The notes: a model not told the origin generated them from the letters alone. A stretch of 45,504 nt of DNA from Lysinibacillus telephonicus (GCF_003966145.1 NZ_RXNR01000033.1:1-45504), one strand, 5' to 3'. Shown: positions 1-8,770, numbered from the stretch's first letter. Program-made: numbers and translations.

Positions 1-23
1 TTAATACTATTAGAATATGACAA
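1..23 (-). CDS. possible 5' end of a gene running off the left edge
   Basis: A strong Shine-Dalgarno sequence (AGGAGGG, minus strand, 31-37) stands 7 nt before a TTG at 23-21 that opens a frame reading L-S-Y-S-N-S-I to the window edge. Only seven codons are visible, so the product cannot be named. It would be the chromosomal neighbour beyond the island's left junction. The ribosome-site spacing is the only evidence. Confidence 0.25.
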
Positions 24-127
24 GTGAATTCCCTCCTGAATGATGGTTTTGGTCGACTTTAATTCTACAGGGAACCTCACTTGTTTTCTATTATTAAAAT
101 AAAAGAAAATAACGCTAGTGAAATTCC

Positions 128-159
128 ATCACCTTCTCCAACTTTCGGGAGAAGGTGAT
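128..159 (+). repeat. 12-bp perfect inverted repeat, possible terminator
   Basis: ATCACCTTCTCC (128-139) pairs perfectly with GGAGAAGGTGAT (148-159) across an 8-nt loop. A short TTTTC follows on the plus strand, so it could terminate plus-strand transcription; on the minus strand no T-run follows. It lies in the chromosomal flank outside the island. Confidence 0.4.
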
Positions 160-194
160 TTTCATTCACCAACGTTATAAATTGTACAGCCAAT

Positions 195-237
195 AAAATT
201 AAGTATATCCTTGCCAAACCGGCAAAAATATACTTAA
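195..237 (-). terminator. probable native ssrA terminator, displaced by the island
   Basis: A long hairpin: TTAAGTATAT (199-208) pairs with ATATACTTAA (228-237), and inside it TTGCC pairs with GGCAA around a 5-nt loop. Read on the minus strand the stem is followed by TTTTATT, as in an intrinsic terminator. It lies on the far side of the left att copy, in the direction ssrA is transcribed. Before integration it would have been about 40 bp downstream of the ssrA 3' end, so it is probably the original terminator of that gene. Confidence 0.65.
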
Positions 238-271
238 AGTCACACTCAGTGAAACTCAATGGTTTCATATG

Positions 272-298
272 TATGGAGACGGCGGGAGTCGAACCCGC
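272..298 (-). repeat. attL: copy of the ssrA 3' end
   Basis: 27 bp identical to 39218-39244, the 3' terminal segment of the tmRNA gene (T-arm and acceptor 3' strand). The flanking TTTCATAT also recurs at both ends (263-270 and 39210-39217), separated from the core by one extra G on the left. Identity stops at 299, where the left copy continues TTGTTCC instead of into the tmRNA body. This is the usual outcome of a tyrosine integrase inserting into a tRNA or tmRNA 3' end. Confidence 0.92.
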
Positions 299-360
299 TT
301 GTTCCAGTAATGGCTTAATGCCAGTGTTCACACAGCTTTTTTAGGTATTTTATAAATTAC

Positions 361-381
361 TAACATCGGTTTTAACATCGG
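361..381 (+). repeat. paired TAACATCGG repeats at left end, likely integrase arm sites
   Basis: TAACATCGG occurs at 361-369 and 373-381 (12-bp period), 63 bp inside the left junction. The same pair with the same period and orientation lies inside the right junction (39099 and 39111). Paired direct repeats near both ends are bound by the N-terminal arm domain of Tn916/lambda-type integrases, so the same role is inferred here. The rest of 299-527 shows no gene; TGTGGATAA at 513-521 is a perfect DnaA-box match. Confidence 0.7.
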
Positions 382-527
382 TTTACTTAAATTCGCCTAT
401 TCGGAGGCAAGTATCTACATAAAAATACCTTTTTCTTTCCTTCATAATTTCAGGTAGTTTCATACTTTAAGGCTTTCATTTTGACATGATACTGAGTTCA
501 CTAAATGTAATGTGTGGATAAATCAAA

Positions 528-2345
528 CTATAGTTCATTTCCCCATTCCTTCCATCCATACTCAATAAGTTCTTGTTTAAATTCCTCAGTTAGCATTTCA
601 CTATGAATACCAATAGCGACTAAATGAGTTGGTCTACTGAATGCAACATAAGCCAGTTTTAAAGCATTTTTAGTTTCTCTCTTTAAATCCAAATCATTGA
701 TGTTTTCTAACTCTTGATAACTACCTATTAAGTAATCATATAATAGCTCGAATATCTCATATCTAAATGTTTCATTCCAATCTGAGAACACTGTATTTAA
801 TACCAGTAGTGTTGACCTATGAGTTTCACCTTTAACTGAATGAACGGTTCCGATATAAAACTCAGCATCATTTTGTTCTACATTTATATTTTTACTTGTA
901 GATTGCATTTCTTTGATAAAACTACTTAATTGATCTTTGATTTTCTCTTTATTCTGGGGCTCAATAATATCATTTTTAATTTTTTCTATTTCTTGAATAA
1001 CATTTGTAATAGTACTTTCTATATCATCTTTTGTAACCAGATCTTTAATTAGTTTAGCAACACTACTTTTATTATCAAGAGAGGAATTTAGTTTTTCCTC
1101 AGTTTGTTGAAAATTTAAATCTAATTCTTTAGCAATCATACGCAAAATTAAAGAATAAATTTGTTTAATTACACTTTCTGACCTTCTTACTTTTGAGTTA
1201 GATCTAATATAATCTTCAAATAAATTAGCTAAATCATCGTGTTTTGCTGACAGTATAGCATCCTTTTTATTAGAATTTTTATATTCTAAAGATTCTTCTT
1301 CCAAAGTAGTTATTAATTCTTCGTATTTTAACTTTAAATCTAATCCATTATCATACGTAATAAAATAAGGGGGGAATGAATCTACAGAACTAATTGAACT
1401 AAAACTATCATACTTTTCTATACAAACGTTTTTAACTAAATTAGCAATATTTTCGTTAAATCTGGATGTTTCAGTAATTTCATTTTTATTAATATCAATA
1501 GCTTCTTCAGTTGGTATCCAAGCATCTTCTTCTGTATCAAAAATAGTATATAACGCTTGATAAGGATCACCGAAGCGTTGGAATTTTACATTATTTAAAA
1601 ATAAACTATTTAATAATTCATATTGAAATTCATTTGTATCTTGAGCCTCGTCTAATAATATATATTCAAACCTATTAAAAAGAGAGGATCTTATTTTTAA
1701 TAAATGTTTATTAATATACCAAGCTGACAACTCTAAACATTGCTTATTTGTTATAATCCCTAATTCTAATAATGATTTTATACTATTATTAAAAGCATCT
1801 CTATACGTGCTATTAGCATCACTAATAACATCATAGGTTAAATCTTGATTAATAATTAATTGTGGATTTTTACCTTTTACATTCGGGTTTTTACTGGTAT
1901 ACCAACTTGGTTTTAACCTATCAAAATAATAATCAAATCTTTCTCTGTATTCATCATCATCCAATATTCGAATGTTTTTATCTCCAAATATTATATGAAA
2001 AGCTTTCTTGCCAAAGAAATAATTAAAAAATTCTTGTATTGTACCAATAAAATTGGGGTATTCAATACTATTAAATCCAACTTTACTTAATCCACTCTTT
2101 ATTTCATCTACAGCTACATTTGTATGTGTAATTAAACATATCCCTTTAGAATTACCAATATTACCATGTAATAACATAGCACATTTAGCTGTCAATACTG
2201 TTGTTTTTCCAGATCCGGGACCCGCTACAATATTTGCAGTATTATTGAGTAAAATAACTGACTTTTGTTGTTCTGAAAACGCAGCTCCTTTAGGTAATAA
2301 TTTTGATTCTATTTCTTTTAAAAATGATTCTTTTGTATAAATCAT
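528..2345 (-). CDS. gajB: UvrD/Rep-like superfamily 1 helicase, GajB-like
   Basis: A 605-residue SF1 helicase. Visible motifs are the Q-motif region (FSEQQ, about 24-28), Walker A AGPGSGKT (41-48), Walker B DEAQD (232-236), motif V TVHSVKGETH (about 505) and motif VI YVAFSRPTH (about 575). Its ATG overlaps the stop of the preceding OLD nuclease gene in an ATGA, so the two are translationally coupled. That pairing, a class 2 OLD nuclease followed by a UvrD-like helicase, defines Gabija (GajA-GajB), where the complex degrades phage DNA. At 605 residues it is longer than typical GajB (about 500), and the middle (330-480) is Lys/Glu-rich and looks like a lineage-specific insert. A different OLD-helicase pair cannot be excluded. 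Confidence 0.75.
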   Translation of the reverse strand: MIYTKESFLKEIESKLLPKGAAFSEQQKSVILLNNTANIVAGPGSGKTTVLTAKCAMLLHGNIGNSKGICLITHTNVAVDEIKSGLSKVGFNSIEYPNFIGTIQEFFNYFFGKKAFHIIFGDKNIRILDDDEYRERFDYYFDRLKPSWYTSKNPNVKGKNPQLIINQDLTYDVISDANSTYRDAFNNSIKSLLELGIITNKQCLELSAWYINKHLLKIRSSLFNRFEYILLDEAQDTNEFQYELLNSLFLNNVKFQRFGDPYQALYTIFDTEEDAWIPTEEAIDINKNEITETSRFNENIANLVKNVCIEKYDSFSSISSVDSFPPYFITYDNGLDLKLKYEELITTLEEESLEYKNSNKKDAILSAKHDDLANLFEDYIRSNSKVRRSESVIKQIYSLILRMIAKELDLNFQQTEEKLNSSLDNKSSVAKLIKDLVTKDDIESTITNVIQEIEKIKNDIIEPQNKEKIKDQLSSFIKEMQSTSKNINVEQNDAEFYIGTVHSVKGETHRSTLLVLNTVFSDWNETFRYEIFELLYDYLIGSYQELENINDLDLKRETKNALKLAYVAFSRPTHLVAIGIHSEMLTEEFKQELIEYGWKEWGNEL

Positions 2346-4477
2346 TGGGAAACACCTACTTTTTCTACTTCCTCAGATTTATCCTCAATATTTAATGATG
2401 AAACATGTTTAATTGCTTCAATAAGATACTTCAAATAGTCGTCCCGCATTATTATATTTTGTATTTTTTCTAATGCTTCTTTTTTATCTTTGTTTCGTTC
2501 ATAAAGATCTTTTATATATACACTAAGTTCTTGAGCAATTTCAGCTTTTGATACTAATTTTTTATCAATTGGTTTGAATATCTCGTAAGCAATATTATCT
2601 GAATAATTATTGTCTTTTTTAATTATCTGTCTGAATTCCTTATATTCTTTTAAGCGTTTACCTTCAAAGGCACTTTTATATCTCAATGTATGAATTGCTC
2701 TATATAACATTTTTCTAACGCAACTTTTTGCTAAACTAAATTCTAAAGTCCATTCAGGAGCAATTCCTATATTCAAGTTACAATTATAAATACCATACTT
2801 TTCATCTATAGTATTTTTCTTTTCTCTATTAATACTATTAATATAGTCTGCACTTATATCACATTTAATCACTAATTCCAATTCGTCTTCTTTTTCAGAA
2901 CTCACATCAAAATTAAAATCTTTAGCAAGTTTTCTTAATGTTGAATACTCTTTACCAATAAACTCAGTTTTCAACTCATCCTCAGTTTTACCTAGTATTT
3001 TTAGTACTTCATTTAGATGATCATTGTTACTAATTCTATATACAGACTTAAAACCTTCTTTTTCATAATAAATATATGGCTTTACATCAACATCAGTAAT
3101 TATAGATATAGGAATATTCAATTCAGGATACATTAATTCTTCGATCCAATGATTGGATCTAGAAAATAACTTTATATAACGTTCAAATGATGTTCCATGA
3201 ACGTTTATTATTGAAACACCATTCTTATGTAAAGGTAATCCTATTAATTCAGCCAAAGCTGGAATTAATAACATTTCTGAGTCTCCTTCGACCAAAATAA
3301 TCCCTTTTGCGAAAAATAAATTGCATTTTGTAGCATCTAAGAACCTTTCTAAAAATTTATAGTCATTCTCGTTTAACAAAGTATATTCTTTACTCATGGG
3401 GTAACAAAATTGATTATGAACCATAATTATATTACTTGGATTAATAGAAGAAACTAAATCCGAACTATGGGTTGTTAAAATAAACTGACTTGAAAAGTTA
3501 CTTTTCTCTAGCTCAGCTTCTAAAAATTTAATTAATCTTATCTGAGCTTGTGTATGTAAATGTGCTTCTATTTCTTCGATAAGAGTTATATTAGGACCAA
3601 TAGTATTAGCTTCACTCATAAAATTGTTTAATAATAACAATTCAGTTGCTATAAATAGTAAATTTTGATTACCCAAGCCTAGATTTATCTCTTCTGTATT
3701 CAAACTTAATTTTCTTAAAATCGATGTTAGATCACTCTTTGTTACATTAAACTTTGCTTTAGATTTATGTAAATCCGCATTATCATAAAAATCACTTAAT
3801 ACGTTTTCAATATCTTTTATTAATGAACGATCCTTAGTATATTCTTTTTCGAAAAAAGCTTCTAACTTGGAATTTGCTTCTTCCATTACTTGAACTAATT
3901 CACTAGATTCACCACTTTGAAACACTGGATGTGCCTTTAAAATATTTACCAACCTAGATCTAAAGCCAGGTTTCAATTCCGAGCTTGCATCTCTTAGTGG
4001 TTTTAAATAAGTAGTTTTCAGTAAATCTCTTGCTTGGCTATTTAATCTTAGTTCGCAATTCTCTTCTCCGGCTAATAATTTTTTATCAATATACTCTTTT
4101 CCATTTTCATTTGTTTTTCTTTCAGCTTTTAAAATCACTCTCAATTGATATTCATTTTCTGTATCAAATGAAAGCCACTCTAAAAATTTACCTGCCTCTT
4201 TGTCATTTAAATCGCTAAATATTCCTTCTATCACAAAGGTATCAGTAAATTCGTCTTTGTTTATACAATAAAAGTCCTCCAAAGAAATTTTTTCAAAATC
4301 ATCACTTAAACTTCCCAATAAATATCTTATTGCATCAATTATTGCTGTTTTCCCTGAATCATTTTCACCTACTATTAAGTTAAGATTTTTATTAAAATGT
4401 ACAGTTAAACCAGCACTGGAATCTTTATTAACAGCAAACTTTCTGAAATTATATAATTTTAGCGTTTTTAAATACAT
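2342..4477 (-). CDS. gajA: OLD-family ATP-dependent nuclease with TOPRIM domain, GajA-like
   Basis: 711 residues from the ATG at 4477, chosen because GGGGAG lies 8 nt upstream and a -10-like TATAAT (4511-4516) lies inside the longer frame that opens with TTG at 4543. The N-terminal ABC-type ATPase has Walker A GENDSGKT (37-44), a signature-like LGLGNQ (about 267) and Walker B LIEEIEAHLH (about 299-308), followed by LTTHSSDL. The C-terminal TOPRIM nuclease has VEGDSE (396-401) and DVDVKP (462-467), the metal-binding Glu and Asp residues. Known GajA is about 580 residues; the extra 130 lie at the C-terminus. GajA nicks DNA when nucleotide levels fall during phage infection; the same role is inferred here from domain order and the helicase partner. 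Confidence 0.78.
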   Translation of the reverse strand: MYLKTLKLYNFRKFAVNKDSSAGLTVHFNKNLNLIVGENDSGKTAIIDAIRYLLGSLSDDFEKISLEDFYCINKDEFTDTFVIEGIFSDLNDKEAGKFLEWLSFDTENEYQLRVILKAERKTNENGKEYIDKKLLAGEENCELRLNSQARDLLKTTYLKPLRDASSELKPGFRSRLVNILKAHPVFQSGESSELVQVMEEANSKLEAFFEKEYTKDRSLIKDIENVLSDFYDNADLHKSKAKFNVTKSDLTSILRKLSLNTEEINLGLGNQNLLFIATELLLLNNFMSEANTIGPNITLIEEIEAHLHTQAQIRLIKFLEAELEKSNFSSQFILTTHSSDLVSSINPSNIIMVHNQFCYPMSKEYTLLNENDYKFLERFLDATKCNLFFAKGIILVEGDSEMLLIPALAELIGLPLHKNGVSIINVHGTSFERYIKLFSRSNHWIEELMYPELNIPISIITDVDVKPYIYYEKEGFKSVYRISNNDHLNEVLKILGKTEDELKTEFIGKEYSTLRKLAKDFNFDVSSEKEDELELVIKCDISADYINSINREKKNTIDEKYGIYNCNLNIGIAPEWTLEFSLAKSCVRKMLYRAIHTLRYKSAFEGKRLKEYKEFRQIIKKDNNYSDNIAYEIFKPIDKKLVSKAEIAQELSVYIKDLYERNKDKKEALEKIQNIIMRDDYLKYLIEAIKHVSSLNIEDKSEEVEKVGVSQ

Positions 4478-4510
4478 AATCTTCTCTCCCCAATTATTTC
4501 TAGCGTAAGT

Positions 4511-4516
4511 ATTATA
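4511..4516 (-). promoter_or_regulatory. -10-like element before the Gabija pair
   Basis: A perfect TATAAT on the minus strand, 34 nt upstream of the chosen gajA ATG. No good -35 lies at 17 bp; TTGTCT is 21 bp away. The remaining upstream stretch, 4544-4834, holds no gene that I can see. Confidence 0.4.
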
Positions 4517-4834
4517 TATTTCTATTTGATGTGATTCAGACAAAGGTGACTTTCTACTATAGTTTAATAAGTTATACTTGTTATATTTACGTATTCATTT
4601 TAATCCTACCAATATTACCAAACATTTTCCATAAGGTACTTACTATGAATGTAATTTCACTTACTAAATAGTTCATTCCCTGTATTTAATTAAAATTCAT
4701 GCAAATGCTCTGATATATCTTTTCTCCTGACTTGATGCCCTTATAGTGGAAAAAACTAATATAATTTCGAAGCGAAAGTAGGTTTATTCGAATTATTTAT
4801 CCTAATCTTTCCGTGCCCACCCCCTCATATATGC

Positions 4835-4872
4835 AAAAAATTTCTCCTAAACATTGTTAAGAGAAATTTTTT
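4835..4872. terminator. bidirectional hairpin terminator
   Basis: AAAAAATTTCTC (4835-4846) pairs perfectly with GAGAAATTTTTT (4861-4872), giving A and T runs on both sides. It lies just downstream of the broken paralogue at 4917-5509, which is transcribed towards it. Confidence 0.7.
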
Positions 4873-4916
4873 ACACTCAGTGGAATTTACTTTTCATTGG
4901 ATTTTCCCTATAGAAA

Positions 4917-5509
4917 TTAAGAGTCCAATAGGTCATAAACACATACATTCGAATGTTTTATTGTATAGGTAATTTCTGATTTAGAATTCTTCTGTCGTTC
5001 TGCAATTTCATCCTGCACATACTTTAAATCGAATGTTTTTAACAATTCCATTTTAACAAAAAGGATATCATCTAAAAGCTGAGCCGTACTGCCAATTCCT
5101 CATGCTTTTATATATTGATCAACACCTAATAAAGATGCCATTTCAAAATCATCCACCACCGAAGTTTCACCAAACTTTTCCCAATATTCCATACTTGTTA
5201 CCCATAAGCCGTTAAATATTGGATCATCGGGTTTCTTTCGTAAATGTCTTTCGCTTGTTTTTCATAATCTTCTGCCAAGCTCCCTGTTACCCATTCTCCA
5301 TTAATTTTGACACGATGACTATCGCCTATTCCAAGTGGTGTTAAATAATCACAGTATTTGAAGTGTTCCCTAATTTGTAAAAAAGTCTTTTTTACAGCTT
5401 TATAATCTTTCTCACACTTCTTTGCGATTTTCGATACTACTTCATTCTGTAGAGACACAAATCCATTTTGTGTATTGCCTTGTATTAAGCTTCTATAGTA
5501 AAAATCCAT
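4917..5509 (-). pseudogene. broken third copy of the 5.6-7.8 kb paralogue family
   Basis: A 103-residue frame (5509-5198) matches the middle of the two intact paralogues: LIQGN near the start, an E-x-V-S-K-I-A-K-K segment, SHRVKINGEWVTG. After its stop, homology continues in another frame down to 4917 (QLLDDILFVKMELLKTFDL, matching LLDDIHFAQTELLKTFDL of the 264-residue copy), interrupted by an in-frame TGA near 5104. The N-terminal ~85 residues of the family are missing. It therefore carries a 5' truncation, a frameshift near 5200 and a nonsense codon. A TATAAT-like box upstream (about 5535) could still give a transcript. Confidence 0.8.
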
Positions 5510-5630
5510 ACAAAAAAGATTCCCCCTATAATTATATAGAAGAAATCTCTTTAAAGTTTTGTAATTAGAGACGTGTTATGTTCTGATATAGAATCTAATA
5601 CTACGTTCTCAGACTTTTTGCTTCAAACTA

Positions 5631-6425
5631 TCACAATGTCATTTGTTGTTGAATTCCTTGATTTATTTCTTGTTTATACTGCTCGTGTCGCTTTAGTATT
5701 TCATTTCGCACATGATTTAAGTCGAATGTTTTCAACAATTCTGTTTGTGCAAAATGGATGTCATCTAATAGTTGTGGTTTAGCAATTACACTTTTTGATA
5801 CATAATAGTATTTGCCATCTAATTGATGATTTATCGCAACTGGAGGTGTGATGTTGACTTCAGCTTTATTTCTCCAGAATGCTACAGAGCTGACTTGTGG
5901 AATCAACTGAGTCAGAAGTTCACATTCTTTTCTTAATTCTTTTGCATGTTCATCGAATTTCGGCTTTTCAACTACCCAATTATTACCGATTTTTACTCGG
6001 TTACTTTTTTCCTCACCAATAGTTAATAAACCGCATTCATCAAGATATCCCTTTATACGATTAAATGTTGTACTAACGCCATCAATATGTGTACCATATT
6101 TAGATGCTAGTTCTCCAATTAGTTCAGTTTGGAACATTACTATACCATTTCTGATATTTCCTTGAATCAAGATCTCAATACATTCAATAGCGATTTCAGA
6201 GTAACGTGGAAGATTACTTTTGGGAATCATTAGTAATTTATAAAAGCCATCTGGTATTTCGAATGTATAAACAGCCTTTTTACCTCTACCTTCGATTTCT
6301 ATATTTTGCATACCCATTGACGTTAATTTATCGATAACAGTTTGTTTGCCTTTTTTCAAAATTCGTTCTTCAGTCATATTGATAAAAGACTGTAATTGTT
6401 TGTTTGAAAGCGATACTTTATTCAT
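5631..6425 (-). CDS. unrecognised protein, intact paralogue 1 (264 aa)
   Basis: The family is not recognised. The ATG at 6425 follows TTGGAGG at good spacing. Residues 1-60 are a compact basic domain (VSLSNKQLQSFINM at the start, KGKQTVIDKL, MGMQNIEIEGRGKK). The middle (80-150) is helical, with a pattern like a winged helix (ELIGELASKYG ... FNRIKGYLDECGLL) and then N-R-V-K-I-G-N-N-W-V. The C-terminus ends in a conserved LLDDIHFAQTELLKTFDLNHVRNEI block. It has a close intact paralogue at 6907-7803 and a broken one at 4917-5509, all on the same strand, and the two intact copies share a promoter/operator. DNA binding (regulator or replication-type initiator) is inferred only from the basic helical layout. 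Confidence 0.75.
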   Translation of the reverse strand: MNKVSLSNKQLQSFINMTEERILKKGKQTVIDKLTSMGMQNIEIEGRGKKAVYTFEIPDGFYKLLMIPKSNLPRYSEIAIECIEILIQGNIRNGIVMFQTELIGELASKYGTHIDGVSTTFNRIKGYLDECGLLTIGEEKSNRVKIGNNWVVEKPKFDEHAKELRKECELLTQLIPQVSSVAFWRNKAEVNITPPVAINHQLDGKYYYVSKSVIAKPQLLDDIHFAQTELLKTFDLNHVRNEILKRHEQYKQEINQGIQQQMTL

Positions 6426-6466
6426 TGTTATTCCTCCAATAATAATTTGTTTGGTTTACATGAATG

Positions 6467-6496
6467 AAAGTAAGCATTTCAGTTTGGATTGGTCAA
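6467..6496 (-). promoter_or_regulatory. promoter with embedded inverted repeat, paralogue 1
   Basis: On the minus strand TTGACC (6496-6491), an 18-bp spacer and TACTTT (6472-6467). The 17-nt string TGAAATGCTTACTTTCA covers the -10 and is identical in front of paralogue 2 (7842-7858 region). Its ends TGAAA/TTTCA are inverted, so it may be an operator for the protein it drives. Confidence 0.65.
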
Positions 6497-6539
6497 TATA
6501 TAAAATCATACATCAATGGGAATTTATGTTTTGAAATAG

Positions 6540-6900
6540 TATTTTAATAAAATTCTTTTATTTATCCTTTAATCGATACTCCACCAGCCTTCGGCTAATT
6601 ATTATATATTCCCACCGATTTAAGTTTTAATCTTGAAAACTATTATTAGTTTGATCATTTTAAGGCACATAGTAGCCTCTTAGTGCAATTTATTATGAAA
6701 GTATGAGGAATTCATAGAGAAAACCTTAATAGCATATAAATCTTATCTAAATGGTTAAATTGGAGAGGCTACACAAATAACTGGTCAATCGACTAATCCA
6801 ACAATCTTGGTTCCACAAAAAAACGATAACCATTATTCAGATGAATATTTTTAATTAAAAAAAGATTTCACCTCAGCATTACTAAGGAAAATCTTTTTAA
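6540..6900. other. gap between paralogues with a plus-strand gene remnant
   Basis: No intact gene. An open plus-strand frame of 31 codons at 6759-6854, without a start, encodes ITGQSTNPTILVPQKNDNHY then a stop. It looks like the C-terminal scrap of a lost gene that I cannot name. The rest is AT-rich. At the right end AAAAGATTT pairs with AAATCTTTT (about 6860-6899); on the minus strand this would terminate paralogue 2. Confidence 0.4.
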
Positions 6901-6906
6901 ATAACT

Positions 6907-7803
6907 TTAATCAAATTTAGGCATTTGCTTAATCTGTTCTAGAATTTTTTTTCGATCCGCTTTGGACGGTCCTTCTTCTTGATTGCGCTTTTCCATTTCT
7001 GCCAGTATTTCATCGTCAGCTGCTTTTTCCTCTTTATATTTCTTCTGTCTTCTTGAAATTTCGTTTCTTACTGCATCCAAATTAAACGTTTGAAGAATTG
7101 CATCATTTGCATATTGAATGTCACTTAACAATCGTTCATCTACAACATAGCCTTTTGCAACTTTGTAACAGTCTACAGAAAACCATCGAGGAATAGTACT
7201 TATGGCTAATTGTTGATTTTCTGATTTAAACACCCATTTCGGAACACTCTCAGCATTGGGATAAAGTTGCTGATATTCCTCTAATTGTCGTATATATGTC
7301 TTTTTCCAAACGTTTTTTATTTCGCCATGTATGGCAAATGCACGTTTACCTGTTACCCATTCATCATCTACTTTTACACGATGACTTTTATTATTTGGTT
7401 GTATAAGACCGCAATCCATTAAATGTGATTTGATACGCCTGATCTTTGTTTTTACAGCTTCATATTCTGCGCCATGCTTTGTAGCAATTTCTTTAATCAG
7501 TTCATCAAAGAACATGACAAGACCATCTCTTTCGTTTCCTTTAATTAATAGATCCATACATTCAATTTCTATCATTGAGTACTGAGGTAAACGTTGTTTT
7601 GGAAGCATCAGCAATTCACCAAAGCGATCTGGAAAATCAAATGTATAGGAAGCATTCTTTCCTTTGCCTTCTATTTGGATATTTTTCATACCCATAGTTG
7701 TTAATTTATTAATAACTGCTTGTCGACCCTTTTTAGAAATTTGTGCTTCATTCATATTAATGAACAATTGGATTTCTAGATTATTTAACGTCACTTTTTT
7801 CAT
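6907..7803 (-). CDS. unrecognised protein, intact paralogue 2 (298 aa)
   Basis: Start chosen at the ATG at 7803 (MKKVTLNNLE), because GGGAGG precedes it and the -10 at 7844-7849 lies inside the longer frame. It matches paralogue 1 along its whole length: KKGRQAVINKLTTMGM, the EIATKHG...IRRIKSHLMDCGL winged-helix-like block, NKSHRVKVDDEWVTG, and a C-terminal LLSDIQYANDAILQTFNLDAV. The tail (255-298) is Lys/Glu-rich and longer than in paralogue 1. Function is unknown. It lies beside a gene-free AT-rich stretch with an inverted repeat, so a site-specific DNA-binding role, including replication of an excised form, is possible but unproven. Confidence 0.75.
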   Translation of the reverse strand: MKKVTLNNLEIQLFINMNEAQISKKGRQAVINKLTTMGMKNIQIEGKGKNASYTFDFPDRFGELLMLPKQRLPQYSMIEIECMDLLIKGNERDGLVMFFDELIKEIATKHGAEYEAVKTKIRRIKSHLMDCGLIQPNNKSHRVKVDDEWVTGKRAFAIHGEIKNVWKKTYIRQLEEYQQLYPNAESVPKWVFKSENQQLAISTIPRWFSVDCYKVAKGYVVDERLLSDIQYANDAILQTFNLDAVRNEISRRQKKYKEEKAADDEILAEMEKRNQEEGPSKADRKKILEQIKQMPKFD

Positions 7804-7843
7804 AATGCATCCTCCCGTAAACATGTTGTTTAATACATGTGTG

Positions 7844-7872
7844 AAAGTAAGCATTTCATTTTAATCGGTCAA
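7844..7872 (-). promoter_or_regulatory. promoter with embedded inverted repeat, paralogue 2
   Basis: TTGACC (7872-7867), a 17-bp spacer and TACTTT (7849-7844) on the minus strand. It carries the same 17-nt TGAAATGCTTACTTTCA as the promoter of paralogue 1. Sequence between and around the shared block differs, so the block is conserved beyond what a promoter needs. Confidence 0.65.
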
Positions 7873-8718
7873 CAGGAGGATTCCACCATTATTGGCTATT
7901 AATATACTAATATTATTAAATGATATATCCCCCATTAGTGACTTTTATTATATATATTATATATATTAAGGGTCACTACTAGGGGAAGTATGAATATTAT
8001 TGATGATTAATGTCATCTGCAAATAGCAACTACAGTCAAGGTCATTTGAAGATTATTAATCATTTGTTGTCAATTAACTAAGCTAACTACATGAGTAAAA
8101 ATACTACTGCTTCAATTAATTGATTATATATCCATGTAGGTAACCTTGATGATTGTGTTTAATAGTATATGTATATATGCAGCTGGAGGGATCAATGAAT
8201 TATATTTTTTACTACATTAATGAACACAGCTATCCACTTTTATCCTATGAATTTTGGCTAATTCATTTCTAATGGTGATGTGATTACAGATACAACATTA
8301 TTTATTAATTGATTTGCAGCTACATTTTATTTTGGATATGAAAACATCATAATATTATTTAAATAAAAACTGCCGCGCTATATATTGTTGGTATCACTAA
8401 AATTCAATTTAATATCACTAGAGGCCTCTTAGATCCTTTTACTCATATGTTGTGATCATCTCTATTAAAGAATGATTCATACATCTTTAGACGACCTATA
8501 ATAGCCATATAAATATTATTTTCTGAATGTTATTGAGTCTTTTTCAAAATAGCTAAAACTGAAGCTTCCTGTGGGGGTGTAGTAGCCTTTTATTGATTTA
8601 ACAAGGTTTTCAGATTAATACAGTAAATCTTTAAAAATACCCATCCACTATTTAATATAGTCATTTTCTATTTTTTTCGGTCGACTTAATAATATTTCAC
8701 AAAATGTTCAAATTAAAA
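7873..8718. other. gene-free AT-rich stretch
   Basis: About 850 bp without a convincing gene on either strand. It holds the inverted repeat at 7929-7985 and many runs of alternating TA. A 25-codon plus-strand frame (8195-8272, starts MNYIFYYINEH) has GGAGGG only 4 nt before its ATG, which is too close for efficient use; I give it little weight. The stretch separates the paralogue cluster from the BREX region. Confidence 0.6.
7929..7985. repeat. imperfect inverted repeat around an AT-rich loop
   Basis: The left arm CCCCCATTAGTGAC (7929-7942) and the right arm GTCACTACTAGGGG (7972-7985) pair over TAGTGAC/GTCACTA and CCCC/GGGG with a small bulge. The 29 bp between are nearly pure A/T. There is no T-run after it, so it is not a standard terminator. 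It could be a protein-binding or DNA-melting site. Confidence 0.55.
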
Positions 8719-8770
8719 AGAACCACATTTATCTGTTTGCTTAAATTCAGTACAGATTTCTAGTGGTTCT
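8719..8770 (-). terminator. terminator of the DUF4145-like gene
   Basis: AGAACCAC (8719-8726) pairs with GTGGTTCT (8763-8770), and inside it ATCTGT pairs with ACAGAT. On the minus strand the stem is followed by TTTTTAATTTG. It lies 8 bp past the stop codon of the gene at 8778-9872. Confidence 0.75.

Noticed and set aside
272-298. A tRNA gene at the left junction, because the segment looks like a T-arm
   Set aside because: Only the 3' quarter of a tRNA-like fold is present and it equals the ssrA 3' end; it is an att copy.
4478-4543. An N-terminal extension of the OLD nuclease from the TTG at 4543
   Set aside because: A TATAAT box lies inside it, and GGGGAG stands correctly before the ATG at 4477 where the ATPase domain begins.
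5198-5509. The 103-residue frame as an independent short gene
   Set aside because: It aligns with the middle of its two larger neighbours, and homology continues downstream in another frame with a stop, so it is part of a pseudogene.
8195-8272. A 25-codon small peptide gene with GGAGGG upstream
   Set aside because: The ribosome site is only 4 nt from the ATG, there is no terminator and no recognisable peptide feature.
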